Source of the DNA: Blastopirellula sediminis
GTDB lineage: Bacteria; Planctomycetota; Planctomycetia; Pirellulales; Pirellulaceae
Direction of reading: 5' to 3'
Assembly: GCF_020966755.1 (NCBI RefSeq)
Contig: NZ_JAJKFT010000010.1
Location: 1,178,001 to 1,242,000, forward strand
DNA: 64,000 nucleotides
Part shown: in pieces, positions 47,942 through 57,236 of the stretch
Numbering within the stretch: the first letter of the stretch is position 1
Layout of the letters: each line of letters begins with the position of its first letter
The notes under the pieces: generated by a model
Seen by the model: only the letters and a program-made list of their open reading frames with translations
The model's database searches: none
What the model was told of the DNA's origin: nothing
Program-made: the position numbers and the translations under genes

Positions 47942-48284
47942 GAGCCGTCCCCAGGAAGAAGAAAAGTGATTCGATGAGTTAGGGATTACTTGCGAATTTT
48001 CAGGGAAAAAATGCGACAAAGCAAGCACAAAACGGAAAGAAATCATCGTAAAGGCGCGAACTGCAACTTCAAACAAATGTCAAAAGGCGTTACTTCTCCC
48101 TACTACGGCTTGCCGTACTCCCGCCCGCCGCAATGCCAAGTGAAAAATAAGGTCCCTTATGCTGGAATTCGTCCGATGCCCCCCAGATCGGACTGCGCTT
48201 CGACTTGCCTAAGCGAATGGCGCGGCGTAGACTTTCCGCGCATTTGGCTAACTATTGACACTGCTAGCAGTTAGAATCACCAGA
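47942..48284. other. 343-bp divergent intergenic region
   Basis: It lies between the DUF1559 gene and the dNTPase gene. A perfect 12-bp palindrome ACTGCTAGCAGT at 48260-48271 lies just before the chosen dNTPase start and partly overlaps a TTGACA (48255-48260) that has no correctly spaced -10. No gene or RNA was recognised. Confidence 0.4.
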
Positions 48285-49466
48285 GTGATCCACAAAACCA
48301 CCGACCCGTCACCGGCGGGTACCGCTTCGATTCAGGATGACCCTTTGTCGATTTACGGCGGACCAAACTATCACGAGCGCGAAGCGATCTTGCTCGCACC
48401 CTATGCGATGTTCAGCGCGAACACGCGCGGACGGGACGTCTTTGAGGCGGATCAGCCTTATCGCAGCCCGTTTCAGCGCGATCGGGATCGGGTAGTGCAT
48501 AGCAGCGCCTATCGCCGTTTGAGCGACAAGACGCAAGTTTTTTCCGGCGTCAGCGACTATCACCGGACGCGGCTCACCCACACGATCGAAGTCGCGTCGG
48601 TAGCGCGCACGATGGGGCGGGTCTTCCGCTTGAACGAAGACCTGGTCGAAGCGCTGGCGCACCTGCACGACATTGGCCATCCGCCCTATGGACATTCCGG
48701 CGAAGATGTTCTGGCCGAGTGCATGTCGGCGGTCGGAGGCTTCTCGCACAATCAGTTCGGCCTGGTTCTGGTCGATCAGCTGGAGACGCGATCTCCCGCT
48801 TATGACGGATTGAACCTGACGCAAGAGGTGCTGGATAGCCAGCGCACGCGGATCGATAAAAGTGGCGGCGCGCCGAAATCTCCTCTCTTGGAGGCCCAAA
48901 TCGTCGACGCGGCCGACAGCGTCACGTACGATGCGCATGACGTTGACGACGCCGTCAAAGTGGGGCTGGTGCGGATGGAGCAGGTCCTCGAGCTGCCGCT
49001 GGTCCGCCGCTGTTACGAGAAGGCCTGTCAGCGCTACGGGCGAGTCGAGGGGAGCGTGCTGCGAAAGATGGTCGTGCACGAACTGATCGATTTGCAGGTC
49101 CGTAACGTCATTGAGAACATCGGCGCGCAACTAGCGGCCAGCCAGCCGCAGAGTTCGGCCGAGGTTCAATCGCGGCCTCCCCTGGTCACGATGAGCGAAG
49201 AGCTGTTGGCCGAGAAACGGGAGTTGGAAAAATTCCTCTATTACGAAGTCTATCGGCATCCCGCAATCGTCCAGTTTCGTGAGCGAGTGCAGCACCAGCT
49301 GACGACCATGTACCGCGGCTATCTACGGCATCCCGAGTGGCTGCCGGCGAAGATCGCCGGACGCATCGATCAGTGGGGCCGAGAGCGCGCGGCCGGGTAC
49401 TACCTCGCGACGATGACGGATACTTACTGTACAAACGAATTTAAGAAACGATTCGGTGAGAGCTGA
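48285..49466 (+). CDS. dgt: dGTPase-like deoxynucleotide triphosphohydrolase (HD domain)
   Basis: ~393 residues from GTG 48285; the frame is open to TTG 48255 and an ATG lies ~40 residues in, so the start is uncertain. It hydrolyses dNTPs to nucleoside and triphosphate. The HD-domain metal ligands are in DYHRTRLTHTIEVASVAR and ALAHLHDIGHPPYGHSGE, with the distal Asp in AQIVDAADSVTYDAHDVDDA. PYRSPFQRDRDRVVHSSAYR and RLSDKTQVF are diagnostic of dGTPase-like proteins. Length matches the type that is activated allosterically by dNTPs. Confidence 0.92.
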   Translation: MIHKTTDPSPAGTASIQDDPLSIYGGPNYHEREAILLAPYAMFSANTRGRDVFEADQPYRSPFQRDRDRVVHSSAYRRLSDKTQVFSGVSDYHRTRLTHTIEVASVARTMGRVFRLNEDLVEALAHLHDIGHPPYGHSGEDVLAECMSAVGGFSHNQFGLVLVDQLETRSPAYDGLNLTQEVLDSQRTRIDKSGGAPKSPLLEAQIVDAADSVTYDAHDVDDAVKVGLVRMEQVLELPLVRRCYEKACQRYGRVEGSVLRKMVVHELIDLQVRNVIENIGAQLAASQPQSSAEVQSRPPLVTMSEELLAEKRELEKFLYYEVYRHPAIVQFRERVQHQLTTMYRGYLRHPEWLPAKIAGRIDQWGRERAAGYYLATMTDTYCTNEFKKRFGES

Positions 49467-49478
49467 CGCCCGTGGGGG

Positions 49479-49508
49479 GTGACTAAGAGGCAGTTTTTCA
49501 GCTAAAAT
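49479..49508 (+). promoter_or_regulatory. Candidate sigma70-type promoter for the PIN-TRAM gene
   Basis: GTGACT (49479-49484) and TAAAAT (49503-49508) are 18 bp apart, in the 133-bp gap before 49600. Match is 4/6 and 5/6. Confidence 0.35.
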
Positions 49509-49599
49509 ACTGAGTTGGAACGGAACAGACACACCTCTTACATTTTGATGACCGCACGGTTCATGCGCTTCTGCTGCGCGGTTATAGGCGACGGGCATT

Positions 49600-50685
49600 A
49601 TGGCTCTCCTGATTCTTCGTTGTATTTTCCTGTTGGTGGCGGCTGGCGTCGGCATCTCGATCATTACGGTCAATGACTTCGCCAGCACGGCGCGCAACCA
49701 GCCCTTCTTCACCTTCACCGGGGTGATGTTGTTGGCGATTTTCGTCATCGGGTTGGACGTTGCGTTCAAACGGAAACGGTACGACACGATCAGCGGCGTT
49801 TACTTCGGTTTGCTCGTCGGTCTGTTCTTGACCTACATCCTTGGTCTCGCGATCCAACCGTTTTTCCCCGCGGATGAACTGGGCGCGACCGGCGGTCCGC
49901 AGCGTGCCGTGCAGCTGGTGATCGGGATGGTCCTTTGCTACGCGTGCATCAGCCTGGTGCTGCAGACGAAGGACGACTTCCGCTTCATCATTCCGTATGT
50001 CGAATTCTCGAAAGACGTGAAAGGTCTGAAGCCGTACATCCTGGATACTAGCGTCGTGATCGACGGGCGCATCGCCGACGTCGTCGAGACGCAGCTCTTC
50101 GACAACCAATTGATCATGCCGCGATTCGTGTTGGCTGAACTGCAAGCGATCGCCGACAGCAGCGACAAGCTGAAACGGAGCCGCGGTCGTCGTGGGCTCG
50201 ACATCTTGAATCGTCTCCGCAATCACGCAGCGGTCGATCTGAAGATTCATGATCGCGAAACGCCGGAGATGGATGGCCAGCCGGTCGATATGAAGCTGGT
50301 GCTGTTGGCCAAGAACATGGAAGGGAAGATCGTCACCGGCGACTACAACCTGAACAAAGTGGCTCGGTTGCACAACGTCGAAGTGATCAACCTGAACGAC
50401 GTCGCCAACGCGCTGAAGCCGGTCTTCCTGCCGGGCGAGCAGTTGGTGGTCCGGATCGTCAAACGGGGCGAGGAAGAAAGCCAAGGGGTCGGTTACCTGG
50501 ACGACGGCACGATGATCGTCGTCGAAGGTGGTCGCGACCACATCGGCCAGAACGTCCAGATCCTGGTGACCAGCGTGCTGCAAACCAGCGCCGGCCGCAT
50601 GATCTTTGGTCGTTACGAAACGGTCGCCGGCGGCAGCCCAGCCGAAATCCCCAATCGTCAGCGTCCCGCCGAATCGAAGGCGTAA
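49600..50685 (+). CDS. Membrane PIN-TRAM domain protein (YacL-like)
   Basis: 361 residues. Four transmembrane helices (residues ~4-22, 40-55, 66-86, 103-121) are followed by a PIN nuclease domain with acidic residues Asp149 (YILDTSVVIDGRI), Glu180 (FVLAELQ), Asp230 and Asp248 (VTGDYNLNKVA). A C-terminal TRAM domain (~278-340) begins at LPGEQLVVRIVKRGEE. This architecture is that of YacL/Rv3587-type proteins in bacteria and is predicted to be a membrane-tethered RNase. The motif set appears complete. A terminator follows, lying inside the next convergent gene. Confidence 0.92.
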   Translation: MALLILRCIFLLVAAGVGISIITVNDFASTARNQPFFTFTGVMLLAIFVIGLDVAFKRKRYDTISGVYFGLLVGLFLTYILGLAIQPFFPADELGATGGPQRAVQLVIGMVLCYACISLVLQTKDDFRFIIPYVEFSKDVKGLKPYILDTSVVIDGRIADVVETQLFDNQLIMPRFVLAELQAIADSSDKLKRSRGRRGLDILNRLRNHAAVDLKIHDRETPEMDGQPVDMKLVLLAKNMEGKIVTGDYNLNKVARLHNVEVINLNDVANALKPVFLPGEQLVVRIVKRGEEESQGVGYLDDGTMIVVEGGRDHIGQNVQILVTSVLQTSAGRMIFGRYETVAGGSPAEIPNRQRPAESKA

Positions 50686-50707
50686 CGCGGAGAATCGCTA
50701 ACCAAAA

Positions 50708-51346
50708 TCAATCAAGACCCGTCTCTTCCGGCGGGTCTTTTTCTTTGCGCGGAGGCTTCTTCCCCCGTCTTTGGCTCGCTTTGTCGGCGTAGTAGGCGAT
50801 CGCCGCGCCGGTTAGTCCGATCCAGACGATCATCAGCAGTTTGAAGACTTCGAAATAGCTCTCTCGATCAGGTCTCACCGGCAAAACGGTCTTGCTGATC
50901 CCGAAGCCTTGCACGCGCCATAGAGGCAGAAAGCCTTCGTCGACGACGTTTCCCTCTTTGTCCTTCTTGATAAAGTGGACTCGCTGGGCGTCGTTTGACT
51001 CAAGCGAGAACGTCGTCAGCCCGTCATAGGCGGGGACATAGCCGTTGAGCAGGTAACGCTCCAGGTTTTCGGCGAGCGCCCGAGAGAAGGTGGGGATCGT
51101 TCTCACCGACGCTCGGTCCGGATTGTCCCAATAGTAGGCGCCAACGGTTGCGATCAGAAACCCGAGAAAGAGGGAACGGAACGCTCCGCGGCAGCCGATC
51201 GCCAGGCAAGCGGCGATGATCAACAGAGCTGGCCAAGCGAGTTCCAGCGCTCGGATGGCGCCAGGCGTCGGAAAGCGAACCGCCGCCAAACTGCCGCACA
51301 GCACGGCGGTAAAGATGGCGAGCGTTCGCAGCGAAAATTGCGGCAT
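50708..51346 (-). CDS. Membrane protein with FSLRTLAIF N-terminal motif
   Basis: 212 residues. MPQFSLRTLAIFTAVLCGSL is the recurrent motif. Two more helices follow (LAWPALLIIAACLAIGC; FLGFLIATVGAYYW), then a ~90-residue soluble domain (NPDRASVRTIPTF...VLPVRPDRES), a fourth helix (LLMIVWIGLTGAAIAYY) and a basic/acidic tail. It shares its layout with the next gene (51362-51913) and is its tandem paralogue, 15 bp apart. Its last codons contain the terminator of the convergent gene. Confidence 0.65.
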   Translation of the reverse strand: MPQFSLRTLAIFTAVLCGSLAAVRFPTPGAIRALELAWPALLIIAACLAIGCRGAFRSLFLGFLIATVGAYYWDNPDRASVRTIPTFSRALAENLERYLLNGYVPAYDGLTTFSLESNDAQRVHFIKKDKEGNVVDEGFLPLWRVQGFGISKTVLPVRPDRESYFEVFKLLMIVWIGLTGAAIAYYADKASQRRGKKPPRKEKDPPEETGLD

Positions 51347-51361
51347 CGTTTTCCCTTTCGC

Positions 51362-51913
51362 TTATTCAGCTTCGTTCGTTCCTCGCCAAGCGACGAAGTT
51401 GCAAATCCATCCCCCGAGTAATCCAAACCAGAACAGGCATATTAGACGGATCGAATTGGCCAACGGCGTTAACTTCGTGGGAAGTTTGCGTGCGCTGGGG
51501 ATTTTGATCAGGCGGCCACGTCGCCAGACGACAATCTCCGACTGACCGGTCGCCGAACTATATCCGTCCGGAAAGAAACGAGCCGGGTCATTGGCGCCGC
51601 GCGCGTTGACGTAAAGTTCGTTCGACGCAAAAACTTGTTCGGCGGCGGCCAGGATTGGCGCCGTATACGTCCGGGAACTGGCCGATCCCATTTCCCAGTA
51701 GGCGATGACAATCGAGGAGACGAGAAAGCCGAGGTATTTGTTTCTTGCTGGTCCTGGCGTTCCAATCGCCGCGCAACCGACCCCCAGCATTACGCACGCC
51801 CAAGCGATCGCCAGCAAATAGGTAATCCCCTTGCTGGGAAACGTGAGCGCGATCACCGAGATGGCGATCAGCAGCGATACGAGGGCGAAGTTGCGGAAGG
51901 GGAATCGTGGCAT
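51362..51913 (-). CDS. Membrane protein, tandem paralogue of 50708-51346
   Basis: 183 residues from ATG 51913. MPRFPFRNFALVSLLIAISV is a degraded version of the F-x-L-R-x-L motif. GFLVSSIVIAYWEMGSASSR parallels FLGFLIATVGAYYWDNPDRA in its neighbour; both have a soluble insert and a closing helix (ICLFWFGLLGGWICNFVAW). The frame upstream of 51913 is open but overlaps the promoter region of the autotransporter gene. Function unknown. Confidence 0.62.
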   Translation of the reverse strand: MPRFPFRNFALVSLLIAISVIALTFPSKGITYLLAIAWACVMLGVGCAAIGTPGPARNKYLGFLVSSIVIAYWEMGSASSRTYTAPILAAAEQVFASNELYVNARGANDPARFFPDGYSSATGQSEIVVWRRGRLIKIPSARKLPTKLTPLANSIRLICLFWFGLLGGWICNFVAWRGTNEAE

Positions 51914-52114
51914 GTCGACTCTCGATTTGGCCCGGGGCGGTTTCGTATTGTCGCCGATGAAGCCGTGAGATGCGAGAATTTTGGAGCACGCGATCATGGC
52001 CCATCATTCGATTCCTAATGCCAGTTACGCATGTAGCCAGCACCGAGTTCGCTAGCGGCAACACCTGACAAAGTGGGTTAAATACGCCAAGACGGGAGGG
52101 GGAGCAGTTTTGAA

Positions 52115-52151
52115 TCGATCGATACGGTGGAGCGCACGATAAATCATTAGT
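52115..52151 (+). promoter_or_regulatory. Duplicated upstream element, copy 1
   Basis: GATCGATACGG and GCGCACGATAAAT-x2-TTAGT stand ~65 bp before the first autotransporter start. An aligned copy with a few changes precedes the second gene at 54691-54727. It probably contains the promoter (GATAAA as a weak -10). The remainder of 51914-52216 shows nothing else. Confidence 0.5.
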
Positions 52152-52216
52152 CTCGAAAGTATTGCCAGCCTTGGTTCGCCTCACTGAGACAATTAACAGT
52201 CAGGATCGATCTGCTA

Positions 52217-54598
52217 ATGCTGTCATTATTGTCTCATGCACTCCTTCGCAGGGTGATCTGCGGGGGCTTGCTCTGGTCTGCATTCTTGTCCGCCGCAGTC
52301 GCTCAGCAGCAGAACGACGACATCACGCCGGGGATGATCTCCGGCACTTCGACCTTCGCGAGTCCTTATTCCAACGGCCTCTGGGGCGAGTACTTTCCCC
52401 GCGTCTCGGTACAACATCGAACCGAAGGCGCCGGGTATGACTATTCGTTCACCGACTTTCGAACGTGGGTTCCGCTCTACGAATCGTACGACGCACGTGC
52501 GCTCACCTTCATGGATGCGGCGTTTCTGCTCGCCAATGATCGTAACGTCGGCATGAACGCGGTGGTCGGACAGCGTTTCTATTCCGATGACTACGGCCGT
52601 ACGTTCGGCGGCTACGTTGGCTACGACAATCGGGATACCGGCGTACAAACCGTCGGCCAGGTCGTAACCGGCTTTGAGTCGCTCGGCCGAATCGACTTTC
52701 GGGCGAACGGCTACTTCCCGACCGATACCAGCCCGGTTTCCACCGGACTTAGTTTCAGCGACCCAACCTATGTCGGTTACAACATTCAGCTGACGCAGCT
52801 CAGCCAGTACCAGGTGGCGATGAAGGGGTTCGACGCCGAGTTCGGCGGGGCGCTGCCGCATGTCGGCGATTACGTTCGCGCTTACTTGGGCCTCTATAAC
52901 TTCCAAGGGGATGGTTCGCCGCAGGCCTGGGGTTGGAAGACGCGGTTTGAAAGCCACGTCACCGATCGAATGCGGCTCTATTTGACTGTCAGCGACGATC
53001 AGGTATTCGATACGAACGTCGTTTTCGGCGCCGCGTTCTTTTTTCCTGGCAGCTCGGCTCGTCGGGTTCCGCGGTATGACAGCTTCGTCAACAAGATGGA
53101 CGAGCCGATCATTCGCAACGAAGCGGTCGTCGTCAACAACGTTAGCCGTAGGGGGATCGTCAATGCGACCAATCCGGTGAGCGGTACCGATCAGCACGTG
53201 ATCCACGTCGATCCCGATGCGGTGGCGATGGGGGACGGTACGGTTGATAATCCGTACAACGCGCTGCAACTGGCGCAGGCCGGCTCGCAGCCGAACGACA
53301 TCATCTTCGTTCACCCGCGGGCTGACGATACGGCGACCAACCTGACGCAGGACTTCGTCTTGCAGGACAATCAGCGGCTGTTGGCCTCAACGACGCAGCA
53401 TATGTTTACGGCGACGCAGGGGACGTTCGACCTGCCGGGTTACGAAGCGGGCAACCGCCCCACGCTTGACTCGCCGGGCGATGCGATCACGCTGGCCAAC
53501 AACAACGAAGTCTCCGGTTTCCGGTTTGACGACACCGGCGGCGATTCGGTCGTCGGTAACGGCATCACCAGCTTCAATATCAACAACAACCAGTTCGTCG
53601 GGCTGGGGGCGATGGGCGAAGCAGCCATCTACATCCAGAACGCCGGCGGCACCGGCATCATCCGCGACAACGTCGTCTCCAACATTGCGTCGTTGGGCGA
53701 TACCGGCTTCTTCGTCGAGCTTGGCGATACGTCGAACTTGCTGATCACCGGCAATACGCTCACGCGACAGCTGAGCGCCGGCGGCGACAACGGCATCGAA
53801 GTAAGCGTCTTGTCAGGCGTCGATGCGACGGTCGACATTACCAACAATACGTTGACCAACTTTCTGGCCGCAGCCGGTACTGGGATTCGGCTGGAATCGT
53901 TCGGAAATCTGACCAGCAACATCTCGCATAATGAGATCTATCAAGGTTTGACGGTCAGCCAGGCCGACTATGGCATTCGCGTTCGGCTGATGGACGGCAC
54001 TGCCGCGCTAACGATTGACGACAATACGATCGGAACCATCGCAACGGCGCAGGCCCTGAATTACGGCATCCGCGTCGAGGATTCGACGTCCGGCGGATCT
54101 TATGTGCGTATTACCAATAATACGCTGGACGATTTCCTGACCGGCAGCGTCTTTCTCACCGGTATCGGATACCAGACGACCACCCTTGGGACGCATGATC
54201 TTGTTCTCAGCGGCAACTACGTGAATCACTCAGGCGTCGACATCGTGGATGAAGGGATTGTCGCCACCAATAACGGCGGCGGCCTCCTCAACATCAATGC
54301 GTTTGACAATGTGGTCACTGCAGATACCATCAGCCAAAACTACATCTTCGCGGCGAATAGCGGCGGCGACGTCAATCTGCGAATGGTTAACAACACAGCC
54401 GCTGATCGCGTTCGTATCGCCACCAGCCTTTCGGGAGACCTGCGATTTGAGGTCTTCGGCGGTCAAATGGTTCCCAGTGCGCTTACTGCGGCGGACGTCA
54501 AAGGTCAGAATACGATCACCGGCGCCGTTCAAATCTTCAACGGCGGCACTGGGTCGACAACGGCGGTCGCCCCCAATAGTTTGCCGATTCCAGACTAA
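52217..54598 (+). CDS. Inverse autotransporter with beta-helix passenger, copy 1
   Basis: 793 residues. Signal peptide to AAVA|QQQND. Residues ~30-300 form an intimin/invasin-type (type Ve) beta-barrel: VVGQRFYSDDYGRTFGGYVG, GRIDFRANGYFPTDT, MKGFDAEFGGALPHVGDYV and FDTNVVFGAAFFFPGSSARR. A linker with HVDPDAVAMGDGTVDNPYNA follows, and the passenger (~370-780) is a right-handed parallel beta-helix with many 'l.i.nN.i' rungs (ITSFNINNNQFVG, NLLITGNTLTRQ, LTIDDNTIGTI). The barrel exports the helix to the cell surface. A tandem paralogue follows with a nearly identical barrel. Confidence 0.86.
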   Translation: MLSLLSHALLRRVICGGLLWSAFLSAAVAQQQNDDITPGMISGTSTFASPYSNGLWGEYFPRVSVQHRTEGAGYDYSFTDFRTWVPLYESYDARALTFMDAAFLLANDRNVGMNAVVGQRFYSDDYGRTFGGYVGYDNRDTGVQTVGQVVTGFESLGRIDFRANGYFPTDTSPVSTGLSFSDPTYVGYNIQLTQLSQYQVAMKGFDAEFGGALPHVGDYVRAYLGLYNFQGDGSPQAWGWKTRFESHVTDRMRLYLTVSDDQVFDTNVVFGAAFFFPGSSARRVPRYDSFVNKMDEPIIRNEAVVVNNVSRRGIVNATNPVSGTDQHVIHVDPDAVAMGDGTVDNPYNALQLAQAGSQPNDIIFVHPRADDTATNLTQDFVLQDNQRLLASTTQHMFTATQGTFDLPGYEAGNRPTLDSPGDAITLANNNEVSGFRFDDTGGDSVVGNGITSFNINNNQFVGLGAMGEAAIYIQNAGGTGIIRDNVVSNIASLGDTGFFVELGDTSNLLITGNTLTRQLSAGGDNGIEVSVLSGVDATVDITNNTLTNFLAAAGTGIRLESFGNLTSNISHNEIYQGLTVSQADYGIRVRLMDGTAALTIDDNTIGTIATAQALNYGIRVEDSTSGGSYVRITNNTLDDFLTGSVFLTGIGYQTTTLGTHDLVLSGNYVNHSGVDIVDEGIVATNNGGGLLNINAFDNVVTADTISQNYIFAANSGGDVNLRMVNNTAADRVRIATSLSGDLRFEVFGGQMVPSALTAADVKGQNTITGAVQIFNGGTGSTTAVAPNSLPIPD

Positions 54599-54690
54599 CC
54601 TCGCGGTTTAATCACGCCTGATGTTGGGATGCCGCCAACATCGGGCAATTTAGCCCGTTTAGGGGAAGTCGAAAGCGACGTTGATTTTCA

Positions 54691-54727
54691 TTCGATCGAT
54701 GCGGCGAGGCGCACGATAAATAGTTAG
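54691..54727 (+). promoter_or_regulatory. Duplicated upstream element, copy 2
   Basis: It repeats the 52115-52151 element (GATCGAT, GCGCACGATAAAT, TTAGT) ~55 bp before the second autotransporter gene. So each copy carries its own leader rather than depending on read-through. Confidence 0.5.
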
Positions 54728-54777
54728 TTCCCAAAAGTTTGGCCAGCGACAATTTCTTCATCTTGAGACAGCCCTGC

Positions 54778-57174
54778 ATGGAGCAATTGCGCATGTGGTC
54801 CCAACTATCGTCGAATTCCTTGCGCACGTTGCTGTGTGGGTTTCTTTGCTACTTCGCCTGCTCTGCGGCATTATTCGCGCAGCAGCAGAATGACGACATC
54901 ACGCCTGGGATGATCTCCGGCACATCGTCCTTTGCGAGCCCTTACTCGAACGGCCTGTGGGGAGAGTATTTTCCCCGCGTCTCGGTGCAGCATCGAACGG
55001 AAGGGGCTGGGTACAACTATTCGTTCACCGATTTTCGAACGTGGGTTCCGTTGTACGAATCGTACGACGCCCATGCGCTCACTTACTTCGATGGCGCGTT
55101 TTTACTCGCCAACGATCGGAACGTGGGGATGAACGCGGTCGTCGGTCAGCGGTTCTATTCTGATGACTACGGACGGACCTTCGGCGGTTTTGTCGGCTAC
55201 GACAACCGAGACACCGGCATTCAAACGGTCGGCCAGGTGGTAGCGGGTTTTGAGTCGCTGGGAAAAATCGACTTCCGCGCCAACGGCTACTTCCCAACCG
55301 ATACCGATCCGGTTTCGACCGGGCTGACTTATAGCGATCCGACCTATGTCGGCTACAACATTCAGCTATTACAGACGACCGACTTCCAGACGGCCATGAA
55401 GGGCTTTGACGCCGAATTTGGCGGAGCGCTGCCTTACGTTGGCGATTACGTGCGGGCCTATCTCGGGATGTACAACTTCCAGGGCGAAGATTCGCCGCAG
55501 GCCTGGGGTTGGAAGACGCGCTTTGAAAGCCATGTCACCGATCGGATGCGGCTTTACCTGACGGTCAGCGACGATCAGGTCTTCGACACCAACGTCGTCT
55601 TCGGCGCCGCATTTTTCTTCCCCGGCAGTTCGGCCCGGCGAGTTCCGCGGTACGACAGCTTCGTCAACAAGATGGACGAACCGCTGGTCCGCAACGAAGC
55701 GGTCGTCGTCAACAATACCAGCAAGTACGCCACGGTGAACGCGACCAATCCGGTGACCGGGACCGATCAACGTGTGATTCACGTTGACCCCAACGCGGTG
55801 GCGGCGGGGGATGGTACGGTCGAAAGTCCACTTAATCGACTGGCCGAGGCGCAAGCGGCGTCGCAAGCGAATGACGTCATCTTCGTTCACCCGCGGGCCG
55901 ACGACACTCAGACCAATCTGAAGGTGATTACGTTTTCTCTGAAAGAGAACCAGCGAATATTAGGGTCGACCACTCCGCATCTGTTTACGGCGACCCAAGG
56001 GACGTTTGATCTGCCGGGCTACGAAGTGGGCAATCGGCCGAAGATCGATGCGGCAATTGACATGTTCTACCTCGCCGACAACAACGAGATTTCCGGTTTC
56101 TATTTTGATAACATCGATGACACTCCGATCCGCAGTCTCGGCAGCGTTACTAACTTCAACATCAACAACAACTACTTTTCGCAAGGTACCGGAACCCTAA
56201 CTGCCCAAGTCAACATTGCCAACTTTAGCGGGGTAGGGGTTATCCGCGACAATACGTTCTCGAACGTCGGAACGTCGAGCGTGATCCCGATCTCGGTCAC
56301 CTCGGTCGGAACGGCTCAGCTGACGATTGACGGAAATACGATCAACCGCACAGCACTCGGCGGCAACTCCCCGATCACAGTTATTAACAACGGATCGCTG
56401 TTGACCCTCGACATTACCAACAATTACATCTCCAACTTTGTCTCAGCGACCGGCAGCGCCATCAACGTCACCTCGAACGGCGATTTGATCGCCAATATTT
56501 CGCAGAACGAAATCTATCAAGGTGTGACGGCCGCCGTCGTTGACTACGGCATTTTCGCGGAACTCAACGGCGCTTCCTCGAACTTGACGATCGACGGCAA
56601 TACGATCGGCACGATCGCCACCGCCCAAGCTGTCGATGGTGGGATTTGGATTGAGGACAATACGACCGGCACGTCGAACGTCGCCATCACCAACAACACC
56701 GTCAGCGACTTCCTGACGGCAAGCGTCTACGACGTCGGGATTCGATACGAAGCCGACGGCGGAGGGACATACAACTTGGTCATGACCGGCAACGACGTGA
56801 ACCATTCGCTATCTGGGGTCGTTTCCCAAGGTTACGTGGTCATCGCGAGCGGCCTTTCGACTCTCAATTTGAACTTTCAAGAGAACGTCTCTGGCGGAAC
56901 GTTTAGTAGTCGGTCGGCCGCCTTTTTCGCAGAAGATTCGACGCTCAATATGCGAATGTTGAACAATACGCTCAGCTCCGTCGTTCGCTTCGACGCCGAG
57001 AATCCGGGTGGCCAGATCAATTTCGAGGTGTTTGGCGGCCAGACTGTGCCGAACCCCTTGCTTGCCGGCGATGTCTTTGGCCAGAACACGATCAGCGGCG
57101 CGATCGAATTCCGACGCGCCTTTGGCGGGACCATCAACCGCGCGTCGCCAAACAGCTTGCCGATTCCGGAATAA
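54778..57174 (+). CDS. Inverse autotransporter with beta-helix passenger, copy 2
   Basis: 798 residues from ATG 54778 (ATG 54793 also possible; TTG 54739 is upstream of the likely leader). Signal peptide ends CSAALFA|QQQND. The barrel (~35-315) is almost identical in protein to copy 1, with mostly silent DNA differences, and retains FDTNVVFGAAFFFPGSSARR and YDSFVNKMDEP. The passenger is a parallel beta-helix with the same rung pattern but much lower similarity (e.g. LTIDGNTINRTALGGN, VAITNNTVSDFLTASV). Likely a paralogous surface adhesin or enzyme scaffold. The C-terminus (NSLPIPE) matches copy 1 (NSLPIPD). Confidence 0.86.
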   Translation: MEQLRMWSQLSSNSLRTLLCGFLCYFACSAALFAQQQNDDITPGMISGTSSFASPYSNGLWGEYFPRVSVQHRTEGAGYNYSFTDFRTWVPLYESYDAHALTYFDGAFLLANDRNVGMNAVVGQRFYSDDYGRTFGGFVGYDNRDTGIQTVGQVVAGFESLGKIDFRANGYFPTDTDPVSTGLTYSDPTYVGYNIQLLQTTDFQTAMKGFDAEFGGALPYVGDYVRAYLGMYNFQGEDSPQAWGWKTRFESHVTDRMRLYLTVSDDQVFDTNVVFGAAFFFPGSSARRVPRYDSFVNKMDEPLVRNEAVVVNNTSKYATVNATNPVTGTDQRVIHVDPNAVAAGDGTVESPLNRLAEAQAASQANDVIFVHPRADDTQTNLKVITFSLKENQRILGSTTPHLFTATQGTFDLPGYEVGNRPKIDAAIDMFYLADNNEISGFYFDNIDDTPIRSLGSVTNFNINNNYFSQGTGTLTAQVNIANFSGVGVIRDNTFSNVGTSSVIPISVTSVGTAQLTIDGNTINRTALGGNSPITVINNGSLLTLDITNNYISNFVSATGSAINVTSNGDLIANISQNEIYQGVTAAVVDYGIFAELNGASSNLTIDGNTIGTIATAQAVDGGIWIEDNTTGTSNVAITNNTVSDFLTASVYDVGIRYEADGGGTYNLVMTGNDVNHSLSGVVSQGYVVIASGLSTLNLNFQENVSGGTFSSRSAAFFAEDSTLNMRMLNNTLSSVVRFDAENPGGQINFEVFGGQTVPNPLLAGDVFGQNTISGAIEFRRAFGGTINRASPNSLPIPE

Positions 57175-57236
57175 GCTATCCTAGTTGAAGGGCAGGACGT
57201 GTCTGCCGAAATGGGCTTCAAGCGAAACCGGACGCC

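Noticed and set aside
48255-48277. TTGACA and TAGAAT before the dNTPase gene read as a promoter
   Set aside because: The spacer is 11 bp, too short for sigma70; only the palindrome was noted.
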